Shown one piece after another: positions 1 to 6,475 of a DNA stretch of 9,438 nt. The DNA lies in contig PKUY01000268.1 of assembly GCA_003131705.1 (NCBI GenBank), positions 1,926 through 11,363 on the forward strand, written 5' to 3'. Source of the DNA: Acidobacteriota bacterium. Its GTDB lineage: Bacteria > Acidobacteriota > Terriglobia > Acidiferrales > UBA7541. Both the position numbers and the translations under genes were made by a program. The notes beneath the pieces are model-generated. The model did not search any database. It had not been told where the DNA came from and was given only the letters and a program-made list of their open reading frames with translations. Positions within the stretch are counted from its first letter, which is position 1, and every line of letters begins with the position of its first letter.

Positions 1-1284
1 ACGCCGGTCAGCGCCCTGATCCACGCAGCCACGATGGTCACCGCCGGCGTGTACATGGTGGCGCGCATGAATCCGCTCTTCTCGCGTTCGCCGATCGCGA
101 TGCTCGTCGTCGCCATCGTGGGAGCGGTCACGGCACTCTACTCCGCGACCATCGGCCTCGTCCAAACGGACATTAAAAAAGTGCTTGCCTATTCCACCGT
201 CTCGCAGCTTGGCTATATGTTCCTGGCTTGCGGTGTGGGCGCCTATGCCGCAGGCATCTTCCATCTGATGACCCACGCGTTTTTTAAGGGTCTGCTCTTT
301 CTGTGCGCCGGCAGCGTGATCCACGCCATGGGCGGCGAGCAGGACATGATGAAAATGGGCGGCCTGCGCAAAAAGATTCCAATCACGTACTGGACGATGC
401 TCATCGCCACGCTCGCCATCGCCGGCATTCCCGGCTTTGCCGGATTCTTCAGCAAGGACGAAATTCTCGAAGCCGCAAGCTCCGGTCCGCACGCCCACAT
501 ATCGCTCTGGTTGATGGGCCTCATCGGCGCCGGACTGACTTCGTTCTACATGTTTCGACTCGTTTTTCTCACCTTCTTCGGCAATGCGCGTTTTGACGAG
601 CACAAGGTGCACGTTCACGAATCGCCGAAGAATATGACCGCGCCGCTGATCGTTCTCGCGTTCCTCTCAATTTTCGGCGGCTGGTTTGCCGCGCCGCGTC
701 TCATCGGCGGTGTCGATCACTTCGAAGAATTTTTGCATCCGGTGTTTTCGGCCTATGCGCCGCCCGATGCCGCTTCCGCGGACCTCCAGACGAAACTGGC
801 AGACGATGGCGCGTCGAATGAGCAACTGCGACTGGTGCAAACCCACGGTGCATTTTCGGACAACGCGAGCCCCGCGATGGATTTGGTGCGCTCACTGCTG
901 GGTTGGCCGGTCATCGTCGCCATTCTTGGATTGCTCGTGGCCTGGTGGTTCTACATTCGCAAGCCGGAATTGCCCAAGCGCGTGGCCCAGAGCGTCTACG
1001 GCCTGTACACGCTCCTGCTGAATAAATATTACTTGGACGAATTCTACGCCGCGCTGATCGTCCGCCCGCTGCTCTGGATTTCAACCAACGTGCTCTGGCA
1101 TGTGGTGGATGAGGGCGTGATCGACGGCACCGTGAACGGCACCGCGCGCGTGGCGCGCGAATCCGGCGGCCAGCTCCGCCGGCTGCAGTCCGGCAACACG
1201 CGCAGTTACGCGTCGTGGGTCGTTATCGGCGCGGTCTGCTTCACCGTGCTTTTGCTCGGAATCCTCGGAATGGTGGCGCGCTAG
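1..1284 (+). CDS. nuoL: NADH-quinone oxidoreductase subunit L (5' partial)
   Basis: Antiporter-like membrane subunit at the distal end of respiratory complex I, which couples NADH:quinone electron transfer to proton pumping. The frame is open from base 1, and its first codons already read TPVSALIHAAT, the conserved NuoL motif, so the gene starts outside the window; the ATG at 34 is internal. The visible 427 residues carry the expected pattern (numbering from the first visible codon): His8, Lys59 in VQTDIKK, His88/His92/Lys96 in the HLMTHAFFK helix, and Lys152-Asp153 in GFFSKDEIL. These match E. coli H254, K305, H334/H338/K342 and K399/D400, so about 246 residues are missing upstream. The C-terminal part has the NKYYLDE segment, the long amphipathic lateral-helix region ending in RRLQSG, and a last membrane helix (about 404-425). 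nuoM follows one base after the stop. Identity is very secure. Confidence 0.97.
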   Translation, partial: TPVSALIHAATMVTAGVYMVARMNPLFSRSPIAMLVVAIVGAVTALYSATIGLVQTDIKKVLAYSTVSQLGYMFLACGVGAYAAGIFHLMTHAFFKGLLFLCAGSVIHAMGGEQDMMKMGGLRKKIPITYWTMLIATLAIAGIPGFAGFFSKDEILEAASSGPHAHISLWLMGLIGAGLTSFYMFRLVFLTFFGNARFDEHKVHVHESPKNMTAPLIVLAFLSIFGGWFAAPRLIGGVDHFEEFLHPVFSAYAPPDAASADLQTKLADDGASNEQLRLVQTHGAFSDNASPAMDLVRSLLGWPVIVAILGLLVAWWFYIRKPELPKRVAQSVYGLYTLLLNKYYLDEFYAALIVRPLLWISTNVLWHVVDEGVIDGTVNGTARVARESGGQLRRLQSGNTRSYASWVVIGAVCFTVLLLGILGMVAR

Positions 1285-1285
1285 C

Positions 1286-2926
1286 GTGGGAACACACTCT
1301 CTTTTGCTCACGGTAATCACCTTCCTGCCGCTTTTCAGCGTGGCGGCGCTGCTCTTACTACGTTCGGAGGATCACGCTTGGATTCGCCGGATCGCGCTCG
1401 CGGCTTCACTGGCGGAATTCGCGGTTTCGCTCCTCCTGCTTCGCGGGTTCGACACAACTACGGCAAACTACCAGTTCCAGGAATTCCACCCATGGATCGG
1501 CCAGGCCATCCATTACCACTTGGGCGTCGATGGCATCAGCCTGTTTCTGGTTCTGCTGACCACGTTCCTCACGCCGCTCGCGATTTTGTGTTCCTGGCAA
1601 TCGGTCCAGGTAAATGTCAAAGGCTTCTTCATCGCGCTGCTGGTGATCGAAACGGCCATGATCGGCGTCTTCGTTTCGCTCGATCTCTTCCTTTTCTTCG
1701 TCTTCTGGGAGATGACGCTGATTCCCATGTATTTCCTCATCGGCATGTGGGGACACGACCACCGCATCTACGCAGCGGTGAAATTCATTTTGTACACGAT
1801 GTTCGGCTCGATCCTGATGCTGGTCGCGATTCTGTGGCTCTATAACCTGACCGGCACGTTCGATCTGCCGGGCTTCTCCGGCGTCCAGGGCATTCAAGGA
1901 ATGCTGCAGTCAGGCCAGGTGATGCTGCCGCCTCACACCGAGCTTCTACTGTTCGGCGCGTTTTTCCTGGCGTTTGCGATCAAGGTCCCGCTCTTCCCAT
2001 TGCACACATGGCTTCCGGACGCACACACCGAAGCGCCGACGGCAGGCTCTGTGATCCTCGCGGGCGTGATGCTGAAGCTGGGCACTTACGGCATCCTCCG
2101 TTTTTGCGTTCCACTCTTTCCCGAAGCGGCGCATAAGATGGCCCAGCCGATCGCCGTTCTCGCGATCATCGGTATCGTGTACGGTGCGCTTGTCGCGACC
2201 GTCCAAACCAATTTGAAGCGCCTCGTGGCCTACACGTCGGTAAGCCACCTAGGCTTTGTGATTCTCGGGATCTTCGCGTTCAACGTCACCTCGATCGAAG
2301 GCGCCGTCTACCAAATGCTTAGCCACGGCATCTCCACCGGCGCGCTTTTCCTCGGCGTCGGCATGATCTACGACCGCCGCCACACGTTCGAAATCAAGCA
2401 GTTCGGCGGCCTGGCCACGCCGATGCCCGTGCTGATGTCATTTTTCCTGTTTATCTCGCTGTCGTCTCTCGCCCTGCCGCCACTCAACGGGTTCGTCGGC
2501 GAATTTCTGATCCTGATCGGCACATTCGTAGGACACCATGCGTGGGCCTCCTGGGCCGCGAGCGGTGCGGTGCTCTCCGCGATTTATCTGCTGTGGGCAT
2601 ACCAGCGTGTCGCTCTCGGTGAAATCACCGTGGAGAAGAATCGCACTCTGCCGGACGCCTCGGTTCGCGAGCGCGTGATTCTCGCAACGATGGCCGTGGC
2701 CATTATCTTCATGGGCGTCGCTTCCCCAATCTTCACGCGCCGCATGGAAGCTTCGGTGAAAAACGTGATCGAGCAGGCAAATCCGCCGCAAGATGCTTCG
2801 CGTCACGTGCTTGATTCTCCCGTAGCGCCCCTGACGCAGAAATATCTGCAAAAGGACAACGTGTCGCCGGAGCTGCACGCGCAACCGGTGCTTGCGCGCA
2901 TCGCGGAAAGGCGGGTGCAGCAGTGA
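1286..2926 (+). CDS. nuoM: NADH-quinone oxidoreductase subunit M
   Basis: Second antiporter-like proton-channel subunit of complex I. The 546-residue protein is strongly hydrophobic (about 14 membrane helices expected for the family). The charged residues of the central proton path are in place: Glu142 in FWEMTLIPMYF, Lys233 in AIKVPLFPLHTW, Lys264 in GVMLKLGTYG and Glu406 in GFVGEFLIL, equivalent to E. coli E144, K234, K265 and E407. The PDAHTEAPTAGS loop (245-255) is the family signature. The start is a GTG placed one base after the nuoL stop; it has only a weak purine stretch upstream, so translational coupling to nuoL is likely. The protein is somewhat longer than the usual roughly 500 residues because of a hydrophilic tail after the last helix (about 488-546). 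The 3' end overlaps nuoN by four bases (GTGA). Confidence 0.97.
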   Translation: MGTHSLLLTVITFLPLFSVAALLLLRSEDHAWIRRIALAASLAEFAVSLLLLRGFDTTTANYQFQEFHPWIGQAIHYHLGVDGISLFLVLLTTFLTPLAILCSWQSVQVNVKGFFIALLVIETAMIGVFVSLDLFLFFVFWEMTLIPMYFLIGMWGHDHRIYAAVKFILYTMFGSILMLVAILWLYNLTGTFDLPGFSGVQGIQGMLQSGQVMLPPHTELLLFGAFFLAFAIKVPLFPLHTWLPDAHTEAPTAGSVILAGVMLKLGTYGILRFCVPLFPEAAHKMAQPIAVLAIIGIVYGALVATVQTNLKRLVAYTSVSHLGFVILGIFAFNVTSIEGAVYQMLSHGISTGALFLGVGMIYDRRHTFEIKQFGGLATPMPVLMSFFLFISLSSLALPPLNGFVGEFLILIGTFVGHHAWASWAASGAVLSAIYLLWAYQRVALGEITVEKNRTLPDASVRERVILATMAVAIIFMGVASPIFTRRMEASVKNVIEQANPPQDASRHVLDSPVAPLTQKYLQKDNVSPELHAQPVLARIAERRVQQ

Positions 2927-4407
2927 CGCCCTTCCCCGCCGACCAGTTCGCGAATCTTCACCGGCTCGCGCCCGAAATCGTTCTCTGTCTTTTCGGTCTG
3001 GCCCTCATGGTCGTGGACCCTTTCATAGCCGCGGCGCGCAAACGTGTGCTCGGCTGGATCGGATTTATCGGCACACTTGCAGCGCTTGCAGCCGTCCACC
3101 TCGCGGTGCATTTCCCTGGCCATTCTTACAGCGGCCTGATCGTCGTCGATTCCTTTAGTGTTTTTGTACATATCGTCGTCATCGTCGCCGCGGCACTCGC
3201 CATTCTCGGTTCACTCGACTATCTCGAACAGGAAGGCCTGCAGCGCGGCGAATATTACGCGCTCGTTCTCTTTGCGGCTGCGGGAATGGGCATTCTCGCC
3301 GGCGCGAACGAACTCGTCACCGCATTCATTGGCCTGGAGATGAGTTCGATTTCGACCTACGTCCTCGTCGGATTCCGCCGCCGCTCGTTGCTATCCAACG
3401 AAGCGTCCATGAAATATTTCCTGCTCGGCTCCTTCGCCACGGCATTTTTTCTCTACGGCATCGCCATGGTTTACGGAGCCGCCGGGACGACTCTTATCGA
3501 CAAAATTCCGGCCGGACTTATGCAGCATTCCGTTGCCGGGCACTTGCCGGCGCTGGCGCTTTTGGGTCTCGGCCTGATCTTCGTTGGTTTGGGATTCAAA
3601 GTCGTGGTGGCGCCGTTCCAAATCTATGGTCCGGACGTGTATGAGGGTGCGCCAACACCAGTCACCGCTCTGCTCGCCTCTGCGCCGAAGGCCGCGACGT
3701 TCGCGCTGATGGTTCGGGTTTTCTACGTCTCCTTCGGATCATCCTCGGATATCTGGTTCTGGGCCATCTGGGTTTCCGCGATACTGACAATGTTCATCGG
3801 AAATCTCGCCGCTCTTGTGCAGACCAACGTTAAACGCATGCTCGCCTACTCCTCGATCGCTCACGCGGGATACATTCTGGTCGCGTTCGCCGCGTCCACT
3901 CCCGCAGGCGTAGCCGCTGTGCTGTTTTATCTCGCGGCGTACGTCCTCATGAAGGTGGGCGCGTTCCTCGTCGTTACGCACCTGGGCCAGCAGGGTGAAA
4001 AACGTCTGGCGATTCAGGATTATGCCGGGCTGGGATTGAAGCAGCCGGTTCTCGCGGCGTGCTTTTCGCTGTTTCTGCTCTCGCTGCTCGGTTTGCCGGC
4101 AACCGCCGGATTCTTCGGGAAACTCTTTGCGTTTCAGTCGGCGCTCGGCGTGGGAAGCAGACCGATTATCTGGCTGGTTATAATTGCTGCGATTAACAGC
4201 GTGATTGGCGCTTACTATTATCTGCGCGTGATGATCGCGATGTATTTCTCGGAGCCATCCGCGGAATACACTCCGTCTCTCGTGCCGCCGGCGCTAGTCT
4301 TTGCCCTATTCATTGCAGCCGCGGGCACGCTCTACCTCGGCATTCTGCCAGGCCGCGTCCTGGATTTCGCCAAAGCCGCCGCGGATTCCCTAACGCAGAC
4401 CTTTTAG
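2923..4407 (+). CDS. nuoN: NADH-quinone oxidoreductase subunit N
   Basis: Third antiporter-like membrane subunit of complex I, placed nearest the quinone-binding arm. The protein has 494 residues, close to the family length, with about 14 hydrophobic helices. Key residues are visible: Glu139 in GLEMSS, Lys226 in GFKVVVAPFQ, the PDVYEGAPTPVTA loop (237-249), Lys256 in SAPKAATF and Lys400 in GFFGKL; the lysines correspond to E. coli K217, K247 and K395. The GTG start shares four bases with the nuoM stop (GTGA), and a purine-rich GGAAAGG (2905-2911) lies about 11 bases upstream, consistent with coupled translation. It is the last gene of the complex I operon here; the next gene is convergent. 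No U-tract terminator in the plus orientation is visible after its stop. Confidence 0.97.
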   Translation: MTPFPADQFANLHRLAPEIVLCLFGLALMVVDPFIAAARKRVLGWIGFIGTLAALAAVHLAVHFPGHSYSGLIVVDSFSVFVHIVVIVAAALAILGSLDYLEQEGLQRGEYYALVLFAAAGMGILAGANELVTAFIGLEMSSISTYVLVGFRRRSLLSNEASMKYFLLGSFATAFFLYGIAMVYGAAGTTLIDKIPAGLMQHSVAGHLPALALLGLGLIFVGLGFKVVVAPFQIYGPDVYEGAPTPVTALLASAPKAATFALMVRVFYVSFGSSSDIWFWAIWVSAILTMFIGNLAALVQTNVKRMLAYSSIAHAGYILVAFAASTPAGVAAVLFYLAAYVLMKVGAFLVVTHLGQQGEKRLAIQDYAGLGLKQPVLAACFSLFLLSLLGLPATAGFFGKLFAFQSALGVGSRPIIWLVIIAAINSVIGAYYYLRVMIAMYFSEPSAEYTPSLVPPALVFALFIAAAGTLYLGILPGRVLDFAKAAADSLTQTF

Positions 4408-4553
4408 CTCGCTGCGCACATTTCGACGCCAGCTACCCAAATCCATTCGCTCGATCTCGGCAACCATCGGTGTAACCGGCAACGGTTTGCGCAAAAAAAA
4501 GCCCCGAGACTCGGCTACTCCGAGCTCGGGGCTCAAATCTGAACTACCGAAAT
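4408..4553. other. Convergent intergenic gap nuoN / atpE
   Basis: Short non-coding gap between the 3' ends of the complex I operon (+) and the Fo operon (-). It contains the minus-strand terminator and, just beside it, a small perfect hairpin (4474-4487): a 5-bp AACCG/CGGTT stem closed by a GCAA (GNRA-type) loop. No gene is visible. Confidence 0.6.
4493..4532 (-). terminator. Intrinsic terminator of the atp Fo operon
   Basis: A GC-rich stem pairs 4501-4514 with 4520-4532 (13 bp, one bulged A at 4509, loop CTACT at 4515-4519). On the minus strand it is followed directly by eight U residues, the complement of the A run 4493-4500. It begins about 20 bases after the atpE stop. On the plus strand the hairpin is followed by UCAAAUCU, so it is not a classical terminator for nuoN, although the stem could still protect or end that mRNA. 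Confidence 0.92.
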
Positions 4554-4862
4554 CTACTTGATCAGGACGATGAGCAGCGCATACAGCACGAGCGACTCGA
4601 TCAGCGCCACGCCAATGATAAAGGCGTTTCGGATAGGCCCGGCTGCTCCTGGATTCCGTGCCGTGCTCTCGCAAGCTGCCGCAGTCGCCTTGCCCTGGCC
4701 GAGACCGCAACCCGCGGCCGCCACGCCTAGGGCAAGAGCCGCCGCAAAATCGATCCAGTCAACTGCTTTAGCTGCCGTTTCCGTAGTCTGCGCGAACGTT
4801 ACCGGAGCGAATACCAACGCAATGGTAATTGCCAACAAAAACCACACCGCTTTTTTCGACAT
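4554..4862 (-). CDS. atpE: F-type ATP synthase subunit c (rotor ring, N-terminally extended)
   Basis: Proteolipid subunit that forms the rotating c-ring of the Fo motor. It is 102 residues, longer than the usual 75-90. Residues 1-24 look like a signal peptide: basic MSKK, a hydrophobic core, then a possible TFA|Q cleavage site. The mature hairpin follows: helix 1 (about 38-60) with the glycine-rich GLGQG, a polar loop ARNP (68-71, normally RQP), and helix 2 (about 80-101) with the ion-carrying Glu89 in the run IESLVLY. Gln56, Glu89, Ser90 and Tyr94 have the spacing of Na+-binding c-subunits such as that of Ilyobacter (Q32, E65, S66, Y70), but the Thr67 position is Leu91, so the coupling ion is uncertain. 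A good ribosome site (AAGGGAG, 6 bases before the ATG) is present. This is the last gene before the terminator. Confidence 0.96.
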   Translation of the reverse strand: MSKKAVWFLLAITIALVFAPVTFAQTTETAAKAVDWIDFAAALALGVAAAGCGLGQGKATAAACESTARNPGAAGPIRNAFIIGVALIESLVLYALLIVLIK

Positions 4863-4955
4863 GTTTTTCTCCCTTTATAATGTGGACCGCCAGGAGGTGG
4901 TTACCGCAAGCCTTGGGAGGCGAACGGTCTCACGCTGACAGCTCTTGATTCCAGC
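4863..4955 (-). promoter_or_regulatory. atpB-atpE leader segment
   Basis: A 93-bp non-coding segment just upstream of atpE, the widest gap in an otherwise tight run. It holds the atpE ribosome site and, at 4886-4901, a small imperfect hairpin on the minus strand (ACC-A-CC, loop TCCT, GG-C-GGT). In E. coli the matching gap is a translation enhancer for the c-subunit; a similar role here is inference. Confidence 0.3.
4869..4875 (-). promoter_or_regulatory. Ribosome binding site of atpE
   Basis: AAGGGAG on the minus strand, 6 bases before the ATG at 4862. The strong site with an A-rich spacer fits the high translation needed for the multi-copy c-subunit and fixes the N-terminally extended start. 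Confidence 0.8.
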
Positions 4956-5771
4956 TCAGTGCTCCTCGGAAACTGCAAACCCGAGATAAACCACCGACAG
5001 AATAATAAAGATAAATGCCTGTAGGAACGCTTCAAAAATGTGGAACGCGGATAGCCCTAATGGGATTCCGATTGGCACGATAGCTGAAGCATACCCCACA
5101 GGATTCAAATGGCCCAGAAACGTGAACAACCCAATCGAAAGCCCAAGGAACGAAACGAAAATCAAATCGCTCACCATCATGTTCACCCAAAGCCGGACCG
5201 TGAGCGAAAGCAACCGCGCAAAGTGGCTCACGGTTTCGATCACGACCATCATGGGCGAGACGGCCGGCACCGGCCCCATTAGCGTTTTCGCATATCCTAA
5301 GGGGCCGTGCTTCCGAATGCCGAACCAGTTGTAATAGAGAAAGACGACCGTGGCGCAGCCCAGCGGAACAGTCTTTTCTGCCGTGGGTGACATGAATCCC
5401 GGCACCAGACCGGCCAAATTTGACATCAGGATGAATATGCCGATCGACCCAAGCAGCGGAATGTGACGTTCGGCGCCGTGCCCCACGATATCATCCAGCA
5501 GATCCTTGATCCCTACGCCCATCGGATTGTTCAAAAGCAGTTCCATACACTGCTGTGTTGCACCAGGGCGGTCGGCGGATATTCTCGCTTTGAGCCACAG
5601 GAAGAAGATCACAGCAAACAGGAGTACGACGAGCTCCATCGCAACTGAATTCGAAATGGGATATTCCGAATTTGCCGAATGGATGTGCAACAGCCCCAGA
5701 AGCACACCTGCCGGTTTGCCCAGCAGAAAGTTCACCAACTTGGTTACACCGAGGACTCGCTCTTCGCCCAT
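4956..5771 (-). CDS. atpB: F-type ATP synthase subunit a
   Basis: Stator membrane subunit that provides the two ion half-channels next to the c-ring. The protein is 271 residues, normal for the family, with five to six hydrophobic helices. The essential arginine is Arg193 in SLTVRLWVNMM, equivalent to E. coli R210, and the last conserved helix carries Gln251 in EAFLQAFIFIIL, equivalent to E. coli Q252. Further typical segments are the LLLNNPMG region and SNLAGLVPGF (117-126). The ATG is preceded by AGGGAG (5776-5781) with a rather short 4-base spacer. It lies 35 bp after atpI and is followed by a 93-bp gap before atpE, the largest gap in the Fo run. Confidence 0.97.
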   Translation of the reverse strand: MGEERVLGVTKLVNFLLGKPAGVLLGLLHIHSANSEYPISNSVAMELVVLLFAVIFFLWLKARISADRPGATQQCMELLLNNPMGVGIKDLLDDIVGHGAERHIPLLGSIGIFILMSNLAGLVPGFMSPTAEKTVPLGCATVVFLYYNWFGIRKHGPLGYAKTLMGPVPAVSPMMVVIETVSHFARLLSLTVRLWVNMMVSDLIFVSFLGLSIGLFTFLGHLNPVGYASAIVPIGIPLGLSAFHIFEAFLQAFIFIILSVVYLGFAVSEEH

Positions 5772-5806
5772 GGATCTCCCTAGGTATTTGTTTGCTCAAA
5801 TCGGAA

Positions 5807-6226
5807 TTACGGTGCGTTCCAGCGATGGTGGCCGCGCATCACTTCGAATCCAAGTTCGAGAATGATGGCCGGAAACACCGTCGTGAGCCCGCTCACTACC
5901 GCGAGCGCAGGCAAATGCAGCCAAGTGAGAATAGCATAGACAATTACCACCATCAACACTAGCCGTCCAAAGAATTTAGCGTAGATCTTCTTCGGAATAT
6001 TCACGTGCTCTACCCCAGCCTGCGCGAGCCCGAGCCGGATGACCCCGGCGGCGCCTTGCCGCAGCCAGCGAAAATTCAGCCAGCAGAGCGCGGCGCCGAG
6101 GCCCGCGCCTTCGCCGGCACCCCTGCCCCAGCCGATCACCGCCATAAGCGTCATCACTGCACCGAGTAAGATAATGAACCTTTCGATACGCAGTTCGACA
6201 GAGACCGATTCGGAGTCATCCACCAT
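5807..6226 (-). CDS. atpI: ATP synthase subunit I (AtpI-like membrane protein)
   Basis: Small integral membrane protein that in other bacteria is linked to c-ring assembly or Mg2+ supply for ATP synthase; its role here is inferred from position. The chosen ATG (6226) gives 139 residues and overlaps the atpZ stop by 11 bases. The reading frame stays open to 6355, but the extra 43 residues are polar, unlike the family, and lie inside atpZ, so they are rejected. Four hydrophobic helices are visible at about 17-33, 38-55, 86-103 and 106-126, the usual layout for this family. Sequence conservation is generally low, so the call rests on helix pattern plus location between atpZ and atpB. No strong ribosome site precedes the ATG, which suggests coupling to atpZ translation. 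Confidence 0.82.
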   Translation of the reverse strand: MVDDSESVSVELRIERFIILLGAVMTLMAVIGWGRGAGEGAGLGAALCWLNFRWLRQGAAGVIRLGLAQAGVEHVNIPKKIYAKFFGRLVLMVVIVYAILTWLHLPALAVVSGLTTVFPAIILELGFEVMRGHHRWNAP

Positions 6227-6464
6227 CTTTCTTGTCCAGGAGGTTCGCACTCTTAACGAGATTCCGAATGCCGACTGCGAGGCCGAGTAGTCCAAGCACG
6301 AGAAGCAGCGCCGGCTTCGTATGGAGCCAACGATCCAAAAAATACCCGACTGCACCGCATAGCACCATCGGCACGACTAATTCGAAAGGTAAGGCCCAGG
6401 CAACGGCAAATGCCCTTGATGTGTCTGGAGAAATCTTGCGCGAATCGGGGTCTTGCAATGCCAC
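6216..6464 (-). CDS. atpZ: ATP synthase accessory protein AtpZ (ATPase gene 1 family)
   Basis: Two-helix membrane protein of the family encoded at the head of many atp operons; reported roles in relatives are Mg2+/Ca2+ handling and assistance to Fo assembly. The protein is 82 residues: a polar N-terminus (1-20), helix 1 (about 24-44), the conserved turn GYFLDRWLHTKP (40-51), helix 2 (about 51-68) and a charged tail. The start is a GTG at 6464 with a GAGGAG ribosome site 5 bases upstream. That site overlaps the stop codon of the preceding amidohydrolase gene (9-bp gap), pointing to a shared transcript. The end overlaps atpI by 11 bases. Confidence 0.88.
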   Translation of the reverse strand: MALQDPDSRKISPDTSRAFAVAWALPFELVVPMVLCGAVGYFLDRWLHTKPALLLVLGLLGLAVGIRNLVKSANLLDKKDGG

Positions 6465-6469
6465 GGATG

Positions 6470-6475
6470 CTCCTC
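6470..6475 (-). promoter_or_regulatory. Ribosome binding site of atpZ, embedded in the upstream stop codon
   Basis: GAGGAG on the minus strand, 5 bases before the GTG at 6464. Its first two bases are the GA of the amidohydrolase TGA stop (6474-6476). It decides the GTG start and suggests termination-reinitiation coupling. Confidence 0.75.

Noticed and set aside
2438..3171. Minus-strand open frames over nuoM and nuoN
   Set aside because: Charged, low-complexity shadow translations opposite conserved membrane protein genes; no ribosome sites or recognisable domains.
4390..4710. Minus-strand frame running from atpE into the terminator region
   Set aside because: It overlaps atpE in another frame and crosses the terminator; no family resemblance.
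4876..4881. TATAAT box on the plus strand
   Set aside because: It has no good -35 partner at proper spacing and would point antisense into atpB with no plus-strand gene; on the minus strand it is simply the AT-rich part just upstream of the atpE ribosome site.
6227..6355. Longer atpI beginning at an upstream ATG (182 residues)
   Set aside because: The extra 43 residues are polar and cysteine/arginine-rich, lie wholly within atpZ, and do not fit the short N-terminus of the family; the ATG at 6226 is the better start.
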